Positions 8,455 through 16,297 of a stretch of 64,000 nucleotides of DNA are shown piece by piece (the first letter of the stretch is position 1; each line of letters opens with the position of its first letter). The DNA is from Mesorhizobium sp. CA8 (GTDB lineage: Bacteria; Pseudomonadota; Alphaproteobacteria; Rhizobiales; Rhizobiaceae), in NCBI RefSeq assembly GCF_020164955.1, contig NZ_JAIUHG010000025.1, forward strand, positions 41,091 through 105,090. The letters run 5' to 3'. The notes beneath the pieces are model-generated. The model searched no databases. It was not told the DNA's origin and saw only the letters and a list, made by a program, of their open reading frames with translations. The position numbers and the translations under genes were made by a program.

Positions 8455-9306
8455 TCAGGCCTTGAAGAAGGCCAGGAGGTCGGCGTTGATGACATCCGCA
8501 TGGGTCGTTGCCATACCATGCGGAAAGCCCTTGTAGACCTTGAGCTCGCCCTTCCTGAGCAGCTTGATCGAGATGAGCGCGGAGTCCGCGATCGGCACGA
8601 TCTGGTCGTCGTCGCCATGCATGACCAGCACTGGCACGTCGATCTTCTTCAGGTCTTCGGTGAAGTCTGTTTCCGAGAAGGCCTTGATGCAGTCGTAATG
8701 CGCCTTGGCGCCGCCCATCATGCCCTGGCGCCACCAATTGTCGACGACGCCTTCGGAAACCTGCGCGCCCGGGCGGTTGAAGCCGTAGAACGGCCCGGCC
8801 GGCACGTCGTGGAAGAACTGGGCGCGGTTAGCCGCCAGCGCCGCGCGGAAACCGTCGAACACCTCGATCGGCAGGCCGCCTGGGTTGGCCGGCGTTTTCA
8901 ACATGATCGGCGGCACCGCCCCGATCAGCACGGCCTTGGCGACGCGGTCGCCATATTGCGCGACATAGCGCGCCACCTCGCCGCCGCCCGTCGAATGACC
9001 GACATGGATGGCGTCCTTGAGGCCGAGATACGCCGTGAGCTCGTCTACATCGGCGGCATAGGTGTCCATCTCATTGCCGGTGTCGGTCTGGCTGGAACGG
9101 CCATGGCCACGCCGGTCATGCGCGATGACGCGGTAACCCTTTGACAGGAAGAACAGCATCTGAGCGTCCCAGTCGTCACTGCTCAGCGGCCAGCCATGGT
9201 GGAAGACGATCGGCTGGCCCGTGCCCCAATCCTTGTAGAAGATCTGCGTTCCGTCCTTGGTGGTGATCGTGCCGCTGCCCGAGCCTGACTTGGTCTGCGA
9301 GGTCAT
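8455..9306 (-). CDS. Non-heme chloroperoxidase-like alpha/beta hydrolase
   Basis: The 283-residue protein has the alpha/beta hydrolase catalytic triad: nucleophile elbow GHSTGG (Ser about 105), an Asp in HGDDDQIVP (about 233), and His in GFPHGM (about 263). FHHGWPLSSDDWD near residue 36 supplies the oxyanion loop and is typical of cofactor-free haloperoxidases/perhydrolases. Such enzymes make or break peroxyacids. It is divergent from an OhrR-type regulator, and the shared intergenic region carries three TATCGCGATA-like palindromes, so peroxide-responsive repression is likely. This is inference from context. Confidence 0.92.
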   Translation of the reverse strand: MTSQTKSGSGSGTITTKDGTQIFYKDWGTGQPIVFHHGWPLSSDDWDAQMLFFLSKGYRVIAHDRRGHGRSSQTDTGNEMDTYAADVDELTAYLGLKDAIHVGHSTGGGEVARYVAQYGDRVAKAVLIGAVPPIMLKTPANPGGLPIEVFDGFRAALAANRAQFFHDVPAGPFYGFNRPGAQVSEGVVDNWWRQGMMGGAKAHYDCIKAFSETDFTEDLKKIDVPVLVMHGDDDQIVPIADSALISIKLLRKGELKVYKGFPHGMATTHADVINADLLAFFKA

Positions 9307-9325
9307 CTCAATCTCCTTCTGTTGA

Positions 9326-9350
9326 TATCGCGATAAACAATATCGCGATA
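9326..9350. promoter_or_regulatory. Tandem palindromic operators TATCGCGATA in the cpo/ohrR intergenic region
   Basis: Two perfect copies of the 10-base palindrome TATCGCGATA lie at 9326-9335 and 9341-9350, with centres 15 bases apart. They sit 20-45 bases upstream of the hydrolase start on minus. They are the obvious candidates for binding by the divergent MarR/OhrR regulator. The symmetry is seen directly; the binding protein is inferred. Confidence 0.7.
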
Positions 9351-9395
9351 ATATCCTCCTTAACTGAGGTCGGACGCCGCGTCCATGGAAATACG

Positions 9396-9405
9396 TATCG
9401 TGATA
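9396..9405. promoter_or_regulatory. Third, imperfect operator copy TATCGTGATA near ohrR
   Basis: TATCGTGATA differs by one base from the two perfect copies upstream. It lies about 50 bases before the regulator's start codon, a position suited to autoregulation. Confidence 0.5.
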
Positions 9406-9455
9406 TCATTTTTCGTGGTACACAACAGAAGCTCAGTCGGCAAAAGGAATGCGCC

Positions 9456-9899
9456 GTGCCTCTCCCGTTGGACAATCAGCTCTGCTTCACGCTCTATGCC
9501 ACCAGCATGGCGATCAGCCGCACCTACAAGCCGATGCTGGACGAGATGGGCATCACCTATCCGCAATATCTCGTGCTCAACGCGCTGGGAGAGGCGGACG
9601 GCATATCGGTGGGCGGCATCGCGCGTCGGCTCGCCCTGGAATCGAGCACGATCACCCCGCTGGTAAAGCGAATGGAGCAGGCAGGCCTTGTCACCCGGCA
9701 GCGCAGCCAGATCGACGAGCGTCAGGTGCAGGTCGACCTGACCCCCAGAGGACGGGCTCTGCTCGTCCGGTGTAATTGCCTGAACGAGACCCTGATCGAG
9801 CGCTCAGGCATGAAATTGGCTGAACTCGATACCTTGAACCGGAAAATCCAGGCGTTGCGCGATGCGCTGAACGACAGTCTGGAGGTCGACTCCGGCTGA
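9456..9899 (+). CDS. OhrR-type MarR-family redox-sensing regulator
   Basis: The 147-residue winged-helix protein has the OhrR N-terminal block LDNQLCFTLYATS, with a cysteine at residue 10 at the place of the peroxide-sensing cysteine, and the MarR recognition region ARRLALESSTITPLVKRMEQ. GTG is the start, with an AAAGGA about 7 bases upstream. Two further cysteines form a CxC at residues 106 and 108, possible resolving residues for a disulfide. It is divergent from the chloroperoxidase-like hydrolase rather than from an ohr peroxidase. Repression of that gene and of itself through the palindromes between them is inferred. Confidence 0.88.
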   Translation: MPLPLDNQLCFTLYATSMAISRTYKPMLDEMGITYPQYLVLNALGEADGISVGGIARRLALESSTITPLVKRMEQAGLVTRQRSQIDERQVQVDLTPRGRALLVRCNCLNETLIERSGMKLAELDTLNRKIQALRDALNDSLEVDSG

Positions 9900-9977
9900 G
9901 ATGTACTGAAAACGAGATCGGACTCGACCGGACGAGTTTGCGTCCCGGGCGCCTTTGATAGGTTCAGCGTATGCGGG

Positions 9978-10622
9978 TCACGCCTCGATCTTGACCGGCG
10001 CCAGTGGCGGCGCTTCCAGTCCCTGGAACGGGTCGCGCCAGGCGTCGATCGCTTCCAGCCGGCCATACCAGCGACTGATCGACGGATAGTCGTCGAGCGG
10101 CAATCCGGCGGCATCGTTGAAAGGCAGGAACGTCGCCATGCGGAAGTCGGCATAGGAGATCGAATCGCCGACCAGCCAATCCCGTGCGGAAAGCTCAGGC
10201 TCGAGGACCGCCGCGGCGGTGTGGAACTGCCTCAGCCCCTCCTCGACCAACGCCCGATCGATCGGACCGAGCCCGTAGCGCTGCTTGGTGCCGCGCTCGA
10301 AATGCACCATGTCGCAAGCGAAGGCGAACCGTTCCTTGCCCCAGCTGATCCAGCGGATCATGTCCGGCTCGTCGTCTCCGCTGCGCCAGAAATCCGAGCG
10401 AAGGTCGCGAGAAAGCCGGCAGGCGATGGCGTCAGCCTCCCACAGGCTCCATCCCGGACCGACCAGGATAGGCAAGGTCAGATTGGGGTTAAGCGCGCGG
10501 TAGCGCTCGGCCTGCCCGGGCGCCATTGGCGATGCGAACTCGAACGCGATCTTGGCCTCGAGATAGCGCGCGGTCGCGACCGCGAGGCGAGGATTGGGAT
10601 TGCGGCTGAACAGAAGTTTCAT
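9978..10622 (-). CDS. Glutathione S-transferase-like protein
   Basis: The 214-residue protein begins MKLLFSRNPNPRLAVATARY (thioredoxin-like domain). NLTLPILV supplies the cis-proline, and the C-terminal helical domain includes DWLVGDSISYADFRM, the conserved N-capping Asp motif of GSTs. The ATG at 10620-10622 follows a GGGGA; a start 9 codons earlier is possible but less likely. Substrate unknown. Typical GSTs use glutathione to detoxify electrophiles, which fits the neighbouring peroxide-response genes, but no operon links them. Confidence 0.85.
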   Translation of the reverse strand: MKLLFSRNPNPRLAVATARYLEAKIAFEFASPMAPGQAERYRALNPNLTLPILVGPGWSLWEADAIACRLSRDLRSDFWRSGDDEPDMIRWISWGKERFAFACDMVHFERGTKQRYGLGPIDRALVEEGLRQFHTAAAVLEPELSARDWLVGDSISYADFRMATFLPFNDAAGLPLDDYPSISRWYGRLEAIDAWRDPFQGLEAPPLAPVKIEA

Positions 10623-10976
10623 GTTGGTCCCCACGGGGTCTGATTGCATGCCGCAGGACGGTTGAGAACCGCGCGATCCTACATTCGCCGCAAATGGGTA
10701 TCCGGTTTATGCTCGGCGTTGAAAACCACCCTGCAATGCTCCCAATCCCTTCCAGCCCAATCGCTTGCACCCTCGGCCGCCTTCCGCTATAGAGCCGCCA
10801 CCCGCGTAGACACCCTTGGAGGCAACGCGGAGGAAGGCCGGCCAGGCCTCGCAGATCCCAGACGCATTTGGATCGCCAAACGCATTGGATAGATCGTGCA
10901 AGGCCGCGACGGCTTTCGACGTTTACGGATGGGCTTGCCCGCCGTAAGCGCTCCATAACACGCGAAAGGAAATGCC
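10623..10976. other. Intergenic region before rplY
   Basis: These 354 bases hold no convincing gene. They contain the likely rplY promoter at 10765-10793 and a 183-base leader after it. No strong terminator-like hairpin was found in the leader. Confidence 0.6.
10765..10793 (+). promoter_or_regulatory. Sigma-70-type promoter of rplY
   Basis: TTGCAC (10765-10770) and TATAGA (10788-10793) are separated by exactly 17 bases; the CTATAG context is the usual alphaproteobacterial -10 form. It faces rplY, 183 bases downstream. Confidence 0.65.
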
Positions 10977-11621
10977 ATGAGCCACGACGCTTACGAGCTC
11001 AAGGCCGAAGCGCGCGAACAGGTCGGTAAGGGGTCCGCCCGTGCAGTTCGCCGCAACGGTAAAGTGCCTGCAGTTATCTACGGCGACAAGCAGCCTCCCC
11101 TGGCTATTGCGCTGAACTACAAGGACATCTTCTACAAGATCCATGGCGGCGGGTTTCTGACCACGATCGCCACGATCGATGTCGACGGCAAGAAGATCCA
11201 GGTCCTGCCGAAGGATTTCCAGCTCGACCCGGTCAAGGATTTCCCTGTCCATGTCGACTTCCTGCGCATCGGCAAGGACACCGAGGTCAATGTCGACGTG
11301 CCTGTCCACTTCATCAATGAGGACAAGTCGCCCGGCATCAAGCGCGGTGGCGTGCTCAACATCGTTCGTCACGAAGTCGAGTTCCACTGCCCGGCCAACG
11401 CGATCCCGGAATTCATCACCATCGATCTCACCGGCACCGACATCGGCGACTCGATCCACATCTCGGCGGTCAAGCTGCCGGCCGGCGTCAAGCCCGTCAT
11501 CTCCGATCGCGACTTCACCATCGCGACCATTGCCGGCTCGTCGGCGATGAAGCCGGAGACGGAAGCCACCACCGAGGCGTCGGCGACCGAGACGGCGGCC
11601 CCGGCGGCCGAAGAGAAGTAA
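10977..11621 (+). CDS. rplY: 50S ribosomal protein L25 / general stress protein Ctc
   Basis: The 214-residue protein is the long TL5/Ctc form of L25, which binds 5S rRNA. The N-terminal domain begins SHDAYELKAEAREQVGKGSA with RRNGKVPAVIYG; the C-terminal beta domain has VDVPVHFINEDKSPGIKRGG and KLPAGVKPVISDRDFTIATI. The tail (about 195-214) is a low-complexity Glu/Ala/Thr-rich extension. A GAAAGGAA ribosome binding site lies just upstream. It is followed closely by pth, the usual rhizobial order. Confidence 0.97.
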   Translation: MSHDAYELKAEAREQVGKGSARAVRRNGKVPAVIYGDKQPPLAIALNYKDIFYKIHGGGFLTTIATIDVDGKKIQVLPKDFQLDPVKDFPVHVDFLRIGKDTEVNVDVPVHFINEDKSPGIKRGGVLNIVRHEVEFHCPANAIPEFITIDLTGTDIGDSIHISAVKLPAGVKPVISDRDFTIATIAGSSAMKPETEATTEASATETAAPAAEEK

Positions 11622-11627
11622 TTCTCC

Positions 11628-11651
11628 GAGCCGGATGATTTCATCCGGCTC
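11628..11651 (+). terminator. Hairpin after rplY
   Basis: GAGCCGGATGA and TCATCCGGCTC form an almost uninterrupted palindrome seven bases after the rplY stop. The following TAAATC is only weakly T-rich, so it may act as an attenuator before pth or as an mRNA stabiliser. Confidence 0.55.
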
Positions 11652-11665
11652 TAAATCAAAGAAAT

Positions 11666-11716
11666 AGAGCATCATGTTTTCCGAAAACCGCTTCACACTT
11701 TTCGGCATCATGTTCT
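11666..11716. repeat. Rhizobial nested-palindrome repeat, diverged copy in reverse orientation
   Basis: AGAGCATCATG and ATCATGTTCT form the outer arms, and CCGAAAACCG...TTTTCGG the inner hairpin. It matches the reverse complement of the 7073 element with several substitutions. It lies between rplY and pth. Confidence 0.7.
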
Positions 11717-11733
11717 AACGCTCGGAGATAGCG

Positions 11734-12456
11734 ATGCTTGTCTTTGCAGGCCTCGGCAATCCGGGCACGAAATACGAAAACAACCGGCACAATGTCGGCT
11801 TCATGGCGGCGGACGCGATTGCCCGCCGCCATTCCTTTTCGCCCTGGTCGAGAAAATTCCAGGGCCTGATCTGCGAAGGCATGCTCGGCGGCGAAAAAAT
11901 CCTGCTGATCAAGCCGCAGACCTTCATGAACCTTTCCGGACAATCGGTCGGCGAAGCGCTGCGCTTCTACAAGCTCGAACCATCCGCCCTCACCGTCTTC
12001 TATGACGAGATCGATCTTGCCGCCGGCAAGCTCAGGATCAAGGTGGGCGGCGGCTCTGGCGGCCATAACGGCATCCGCTCGCTCGACCAGCATGTCGGCA
12101 ACGCCTATCGCCGGGTGCGCATCGGCGTCGGCCATCCCGGCGTCAAGGAGATGGTGCACGGCCATGTGCTTGGCGATTTCGCCAAGGCGGACCGCGAGTG
12201 GCTCGATGTCCTGCTGGACGCAATCGCCGACCATGCCGCGCTGCTCGCCAAGGGCGACGACAGCTCGTTCATGAACCGCGTCACGCTGACCTTGCGCGAG
12301 AAGCTCGTGCCGACCGGCGATGACGACCGCCCGCCGCCCAAGCCGCCGAAGCAGCAAAGCCATGTCCGCCAGGCGCGCCCGCAGCAGCCGGCGGCAAAAC
12401 TTCCCGAGAGCGGCCCGATGGCCGCCATGCTGAAGAAGCTGTTCGGCAAGGAGTGA
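11734..12456 (+). CDS. pth: Peptidyl-tRNA hydrolase
   Basis: Pth cleaves peptidyl-tRNA released by stalled ribosomes. The 240-residue protein has the family signatures GLGNPGTKYENNRHNVGFMA (catalytic His about 23), KPQTFMNLSG (about 68-77), DEIDL and GGGSGGHNGIRSL. The C-terminal extension after about residue 190 is Pro/Gln/Lys-rich (PPPKPPKQQ), common in alphaproteobacterial Pth and probably disordered. Confidence 0.97.
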   Translation: MLVFAGLGNPGTKYENNRHNVGFMAADAIARRHSFSPWSRKFQGLICEGMLGGEKILLIKPQTFMNLSGQSVGEALRFYKLEPSALTVFYDEIDLAAGKLRIKVGGGSGGHNGIRSLDQHVGNAYRRVRIGVGHPGVKEMVHGHVLGDFAKADREWLDVLLDAIADHAALLAKGDDSSFMNRVTLTLREKLVPTGDDDRPPPKPPKQQSHVRQARPQQPAAKLPESGPMAAMLKKLFGKE

Positions 12457-12548
12457 GCGTCGATCGAACGACGCCTGGGGCTTGACGTTCGTCACCCCTA
12501 TCGCCCATAGCCCACTTCAAAATCGAATTCCGACAGGACTGGACGAAC

Positions 12549-13652
12549 ATGGGTTTCAAATGTGGCATCGTTGGCTTGCCCAACGTCGGCAAGTCGACGC
12601 TGTTCAACGCGCTGACCAGGACGGCCGCCGCGCAGGCCGCCAACTATCCTTTCTGCACCATCGAGCCGAACACCGGCGAGGTGGCGGTGCCTGACCCGCG
12701 CCTGCAGAAGATCGCGGCGATCGGCAAGTCGAAGGAGATCATCCCGACCCGCATCTCCTTCGTCGATATTGCCGGCCTGGTGCGCGGCGCCTCCAAGGGC
12801 GAAGGGCTGGGCAACCAGTTCCTCGCCAACATCCGTGAGGTTGACGCCATCGTGCATGTGCTGCGCTGCTTCGAGGATGACGATATAACCCATGTCGAGG
12901 GCCGCATCGATCCTGTCGCCGACGCCGAGACGGTCGAGACCGAGCTGATGCTCGCGGATCTCGAAAGCCTCGAGCGCCGCATCGCCCAGATCCGCAAGCG
13001 CGCCGCCGGCAAGGACAAGGAAGCCATGGCCGTGCTGCCGATGATGGAAGCCGCCCTCGAATTGCTGCAGGCCGGCAAGCCGACGCGCGTCCTGCTCAAT
13101 GGCATCGCGCCGGAGGATCTGCGCATCCTGCAGGGACTGAACCTCCTCACCTCGCACCCCGTGCTGTATGTCTGCAACGTCGCCGAGGCGGACGCCGCCA
13201 CCGGCAACGAGCATACCAGGGCGGTCGAGAAGATGGCGGCCGCGCAGGGCGCCGGCACGGTGGTGATCTCGGCGGCGATCGAGGCGGAAGTCGCTCAGCT
13301 TTCCGACGAGGAGGAAATGGAGTTCCTGGCCTCGATCGGTCTCGACGAGCCGGGCCTCAACAAGGTGATCCGCGCCGGCTACGAGCTCCTGCATCTGATC
13401 ACCTATTTCACCGTCGGGCCGAAGGAGACGCGCGCCTGGACGATCCACAAGGGCGATAAGGCGCCGCAGGCGGCCGGCGTCATCCATACCGACTTCGAGC
13501 GCGGCTTCATCCGCGCCCAGACGATCTCCTACAACGACTTCGTCACGCTGGGCGGCGAAGTGGCGGCCAAGGAAGCCGGCAAGGCGCGCGACGAAGGCAA
13601 GGAGTATGTCGTCCAGGACGGCGACATCATGCTGTTCAAGTTCAACACCTGA
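12549..13652 (+). CDS. ychF: Redox-regulated ATPase YchF (Obg-like)
   Basis: The 367-residue P-loop protein has Walker A GLPNVGKSTLFNAL (about 8-21), the switch region IEPNTGEVAVPDPRL, the G3-like FVDIAGLVRGASKGEGLGN, the atypical G4 that gives ATP preference, and a C-terminal TGS domain (from about 283; RAWTIHKGDKAPQAAGVIH). OLA1/YchF proteins bind ribosomes and take part in oxidative stress responses. It follows pth by 92 bases in the conserved rplY-pth-ychF order. Confidence 0.97.
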   Translation: MGFKCGIVGLPNVGKSTLFNALTRTAAAQAANYPFCTIEPNTGEVAVPDPRLQKIAAIGKSKEIIPTRISFVDIAGLVRGASKGEGLGNQFLANIREVDAIVHVLRCFEDDDITHVEGRIDPVADAETVETELMLADLESLERRIAQIRKRAAGKDKEAMAVLPMMEAALELLQAGKPTRVLLNGIAPEDLRILQGLNLLTSHPVLYVCNVAEADAATGNEHTRAVEKMAAAQGAGTVVISAAIEAEVAQLSDEEEMEFLASIGLDEPGLNKVIRAGYELLHLITYFTVGPKETRAWTIHKGDKAPQAAGVIHTDFERGFIRAQTISYNDFVTLGGEVAAKEAGKARDEGKEYVVQDGDIMLFKFNT

Positions 13653-13743
13653 GTGCCTGACTGGCTTACCAGAAATCACTTGACCAAATCGTCCTGGGCC
13701 TGCATCCGGGTCGCCCGATCTTTGGGATAACCGGATTGCCGAC

Positions 13744-14214
13744 ATGACCGGAAAGACCTGGGCTTATGAGGACTTCGTCGAGGGCGCCTCGCTGAACATC
13801 GGTAGCAAGACCGTAAGCGCCGCCGAGATCATCGAATTCGCCGCGGAGTTCGATGCCCAGCCGATGCATCTCGACGAGGAAGCCGGCAAGGCCAGCATTC
13901 TCGGCGGGCTTTCGGCCTCGGGCTGGCACACCTGCGCGATGTTCATGCGCATGCTGTGCGACGCCTTCCTGCTCGATTCGACCTCGCAGGGCTCGCCGGG
14001 CATCGAGCATGTGAAATGGAAGAAGCCGGTGCTGGCCGGCGATACCTTGCGCGGCACGGTCACGATCCTGTCCAAGCGCCAGTCCAAGTCGCGGCCGCAG
14101 CTCGGCTTGATCACCATGCGCAGCGAATTGGTCAACCAGCGCGGCGAGAGTGTTTTCGAGCTGGAGAACACCGGCATGTTCCTCGCGCGTGATGCCGCAA
14201 GGGACCTGTCATGA
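13744..14214 (+). CDS. MaoC-family (hotdog) dehydratase, first of a pair
   Basis: The 156-residue single hotdog domain carries the hydratase-2 motif: DAQPMHLDEEAGKASILGGL resembles the D-x4-H active-site segment, with SASGWHTCAMFMRML after it. Family members hydrate or dehydrate enoyl-CoA-type substrates. Its last four bases overlap the start of a second, similar gene, which suggests a heterodimeric enzyme. Substrate unknown. Confidence 0.88.
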   Translation: MTGKTWAYEDFVEGASLNIGSKTVSAAEIIEFAAEFDAQPMHLDEEAGKASILGGLSASGWHTCAMFMRMLCDAFLLDSTSQGSPGIEHVKWKKPVLAGDTLRGTVTILSKRQSKSRPQLGLITMRSELVNQRGESVFELENTGMFLARDAARDLS

Positions 14215-14681
14215 CCCTGGACGAGTACTTCCTGATCGGCGAAACGGTCACGCTCGGCTCGCATAAGTTCGAGGCCGACGAGATCAAGGCGTTTGCCAAA
14301 AAGTACGATCCGCAGATCTTCCACGTCGATGAAGAGGCGGCGAAGAAGAGCGTGCTTGGCGGGCTCTGCGCCTCGGGCTGGCACACCGCCGCCACCTGGA
14401 TGAAATACAATCTCGAAAAGCGCATGGAGACCGAGGGCGTGCGCTGGACTGGCCCCGGCCCGCAGCCCGAATTCGGCCCGTCGCCCGGCTTCCGCAATTT
14501 GAAATGGCTGAAGCCGGTCTATGCCGGCGAGACCGTGACTTTCACGCGCACCGCGCAGGCGCACCGCCCGCTCGCCGGGCGTCCGGGTTGGAATCTGCTC
14601 ACGCTGCGTTCGGAAGGGTTCGATTCGACTGGCGACAAGGTGATCGAGTTCGACAGCGCCGTTCTGGTGAAGGTGGGATAG
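14211..14681 (+). CDS. MaoC-family (hotdog) dehydratase, second of a pair
   Basis: The 156-residue protein has the active-site segment YDPQIFHVDEEAAKKSVLGG and CASGWHTAATWMKY, equivalent to the first copy, so both subunits look catalytically competent. The ATGA overlap with the upstream gene implies translational coupling and one complex. The pair lies between ychF and the convergent apt gene with no acyl-CoA genes nearby, so the pathway cannot be read from context. Confidence 0.88.
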   Translation: MTLDEYFLIGETVTLGSHKFEADEIKAFAKKYDPQIFHVDEEAAKKSVLGGLCASGWHTAATWMKYNLEKRMETEGVRWTGPGPQPEFGPSPGFRNLKWLKPVYAGETVTFTRTAQAHRPLAGRPGWNLLTLRSEGFDSTGDKVIEFDSAVLVKVG

Positions 14682-14723
14682 TGAGCCTCTCCCTTGTCCC
14701 CTTGTGGGATGAGGGAAAGCTCT

Positions 14724-15269
14724 TCAATGCCCCTCGAACCCGATCAGCGTCCTGACCGGCACGCCGAGCGCTTCGAGCTTCTGGCGGCCGCCGAGATCCG
14801 GCAGGTCGATGACGAAGCAGGCGGCGACGATGTCGGCGCCGATTTGCCTGAGCAACTTCACCGCCGCTTCCGCCGTGCCGCCGGTGGCGATCAGGTCGTC
14901 GACCACGATCACCTTCTCGCCCGGCGAGACGCCGTCCTTGTGCATCTCCATCTCGTCCAGCCCGTATTCGAGGCTGTAGGCCACGCGCACCGTTTCGTAA
15001 GGCAGCTTGCCCTTCTTGCGGATCGGCACGAAGCCGGCCGAAAGCTGGTGCGCAACGGCGCCACCGAGGATGAAGCCGCGCGCCTCGATGCCGGCGATCT
15101 TGTCGATCTTCAGCCCGGCATAGGGATGGACCAGCTCGTCGATGGCGCGCCGGAAGGCGCGGGCGTCGCCAAGCAGCGTGGTGATGTCGCGAAACAGGAT
15201 GCCGGGTTTCGGATAGTCAGGAATCGTGCGGATAGCCGCAAGCAGCGTGTCTTCTAGGGAGGATTTCAT
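14724..15269 (-). CDS. apt: Adenine phosphoribosyltransferase
   Basis: The enzyme converts adenine and PRPP to AMP in purine salvage. From the ATG at 15267-15269 the protein has 181 residues and begins MKSSLEDTLLAAIRTIPDYP. The PRPP loop VIVVDDLIATGGTAEAA (about residues 118-134) and the ARGFILGGAVA segment are diagnostic. A longer frame starting at 15338 adds 23 unconvincing residues. No obvious promoter was identified. Confidence 0.96.
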   Translation of the reverse strand: MKSSLEDTLLAAIRTIPDYPKPGILFRDITTLLGDARAFRRAIDELVHPYAGLKIDKIAGIEARGFILGGAVAHQLSAGFVPIRKKGKLPYETVRVAYSLEYGLDEMEMHKDGVSPGEKVIVVDDLIATGGTAEAAVKLLRQIGADIVAACFVIDLPDLGGRQKLEALGVPVRTLIGFEGH

Positions 15270-15412
15270 CGAGGCTTTCCGCGTGTCCGGCTGTCGGATG
15301 TGGCGGCGTCGGCCATTGCTGCCCGACGCGACCGACAAGGGCTACCGCGATGTCGAGCCAGAGACAAGCACATCCAGCAAAGGATCGGCACCGACCGGCC
15401 TCGGACGAAACG

Positions 15413-15440
15413 AAAAGGGCGCCCGCGAAGGGGCCCTTCG
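15413..15440 (-). terminator. Likely terminator after the acid phosphatase gene
   Basis: On the minus strand GAAGGGCCCC and GGGCGCCCTTTT form a GC-rich hairpin with one bulge, ending in TTTT, about 25 bases after the phosphatase stop. Confidence 0.6.
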
Positions 15441-15462
15441 AAATACAGGCGCTACCGTGCGG

Positions 15463-16158
15463 CTACATGCCGAGGTCCGAGCGCAGCTCGGAGCGCGCCA
15501 CCTCGTACTCGGCCTTGAAATCGGGACGGTTGAGCAGCACCGCGGCGATCACGCTGCCGGAGATCTTGCCCATCTCGATGTCGGACGGATAGTGGATGCC
15601 GCCGACCACGCGATTATGGGCGAATTCGGCCGCGCGCGCCATGATCTCAGCGCGCTTTTCCGGAACCATGTCGGCAAGGATGATGCCCATCATGGTGCCG
15701 ACCGTCGCATGGCCAGACGGCCAGGAGCCGGAGTTCGACAGCTTCACGACCGGCTTGACCAGATCGCTCAGCTGATGCGGGCGCGGACGCTTCCAGACAT
15801 CCTTAGCCGGATCGACGACGGCCCCTTCGGTCGCCACGACGCGATCGAAGAAGGCGCCGAATTTCGGCAGCGTTTCCTCGTTGAACTTCGGTCCCATGAC
15901 ATCGGCGAAGCGCCAGACATTCTCTTCGGCATCGGCGATGGCTCGCTTTTCCATTTCCGGCGTGCGCGTCACCTGCAGGGTCAGCACCTCGCCGAGCTCG
16001 GCCTTGGTCTCGGCCGAATCGTTGGCGGGCGGCGGCGGCAGGATCATCGTCAGCTCGATGTCTTTGCTGGTGACGAAGGGCTGCGCCTCGTCGGCATGGG
16101 CGGCATATCCGGTGACAAGCAGCAGGAAACCGGCCGCGAGCGATGCATATCTTTTCAT
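15463..16158 (-). CDS. Periplasmic class A acid phosphatase (PAP2 superfamily)
   Basis: From the ATG at 16156-16158 the protein has 231 residues and a signal peptide (MKRYASLAAGFLLLVTGYAA, cleavage near AHA). The PAP2 phosphatase signature is present in three parts: KDVWKRPRPHQL, SGSWPSGHATVG and HNRVVGGIHYPSD. The third block has Asn where many members have Ser before the Arg. Such enzymes are non-specific phosphomonoesterases in the periplasm. It lies alone between the pet operon and apt on the same strand, with its own terminator. Confidence 0.9.
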   Translation of the reverse strand: MKRYASLAAGFLLLVTGYAAHADEAQPFVTSKDIELTMILPPPPANDSAETKAELGEVLTLQVTRTPEMEKRAIADAEENVWRFADVMGPKFNEETLPKFGAFFDRVVATEGAVVDPAKDVWKRPRPHQLSDLVKPVVKLSNSGSWPSGHATVGTMMGIILADMVPEKRAEIMARAAEFAHNRVVGGIHYPSDIEMGKISGSVIAAVLLNRPDFKAEYEVARSELRSDLGM

Positions 16159-16249
16159 GGGTGCGATCCTTTGATGAAGCAAGGCAGGATCGCCACGCGC
16201 AATGACGGCCATGTGACATAGCCCGCAGTTAGCGCGTACCGAAATGCAA

Positions 16250-16273
16250 AAAGGGCGCCCTGTGGCGCCCTTT
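16250..16273 (-). terminator. Terminator of the petABC operon
   Basis: AAAGGGCGCC and GGCGCCCTTT make a strong stem; on the minus strand it is followed by a run of T (CTTTTTGC), a standard intrinsic terminator 25 bases after petC. Confidence 0.85.
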
Positions 16274-16297
16274 CAAATTCTTGCGGTCAACGGCGCC

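Noticed and set aside
14682..14723. Short CTTGTCCCCTTGTGGGATGA segment resembling a piece of the RIME repeat
   Set aside because: Too short to call as an element; might be a remnant, but chance similarity is possible.
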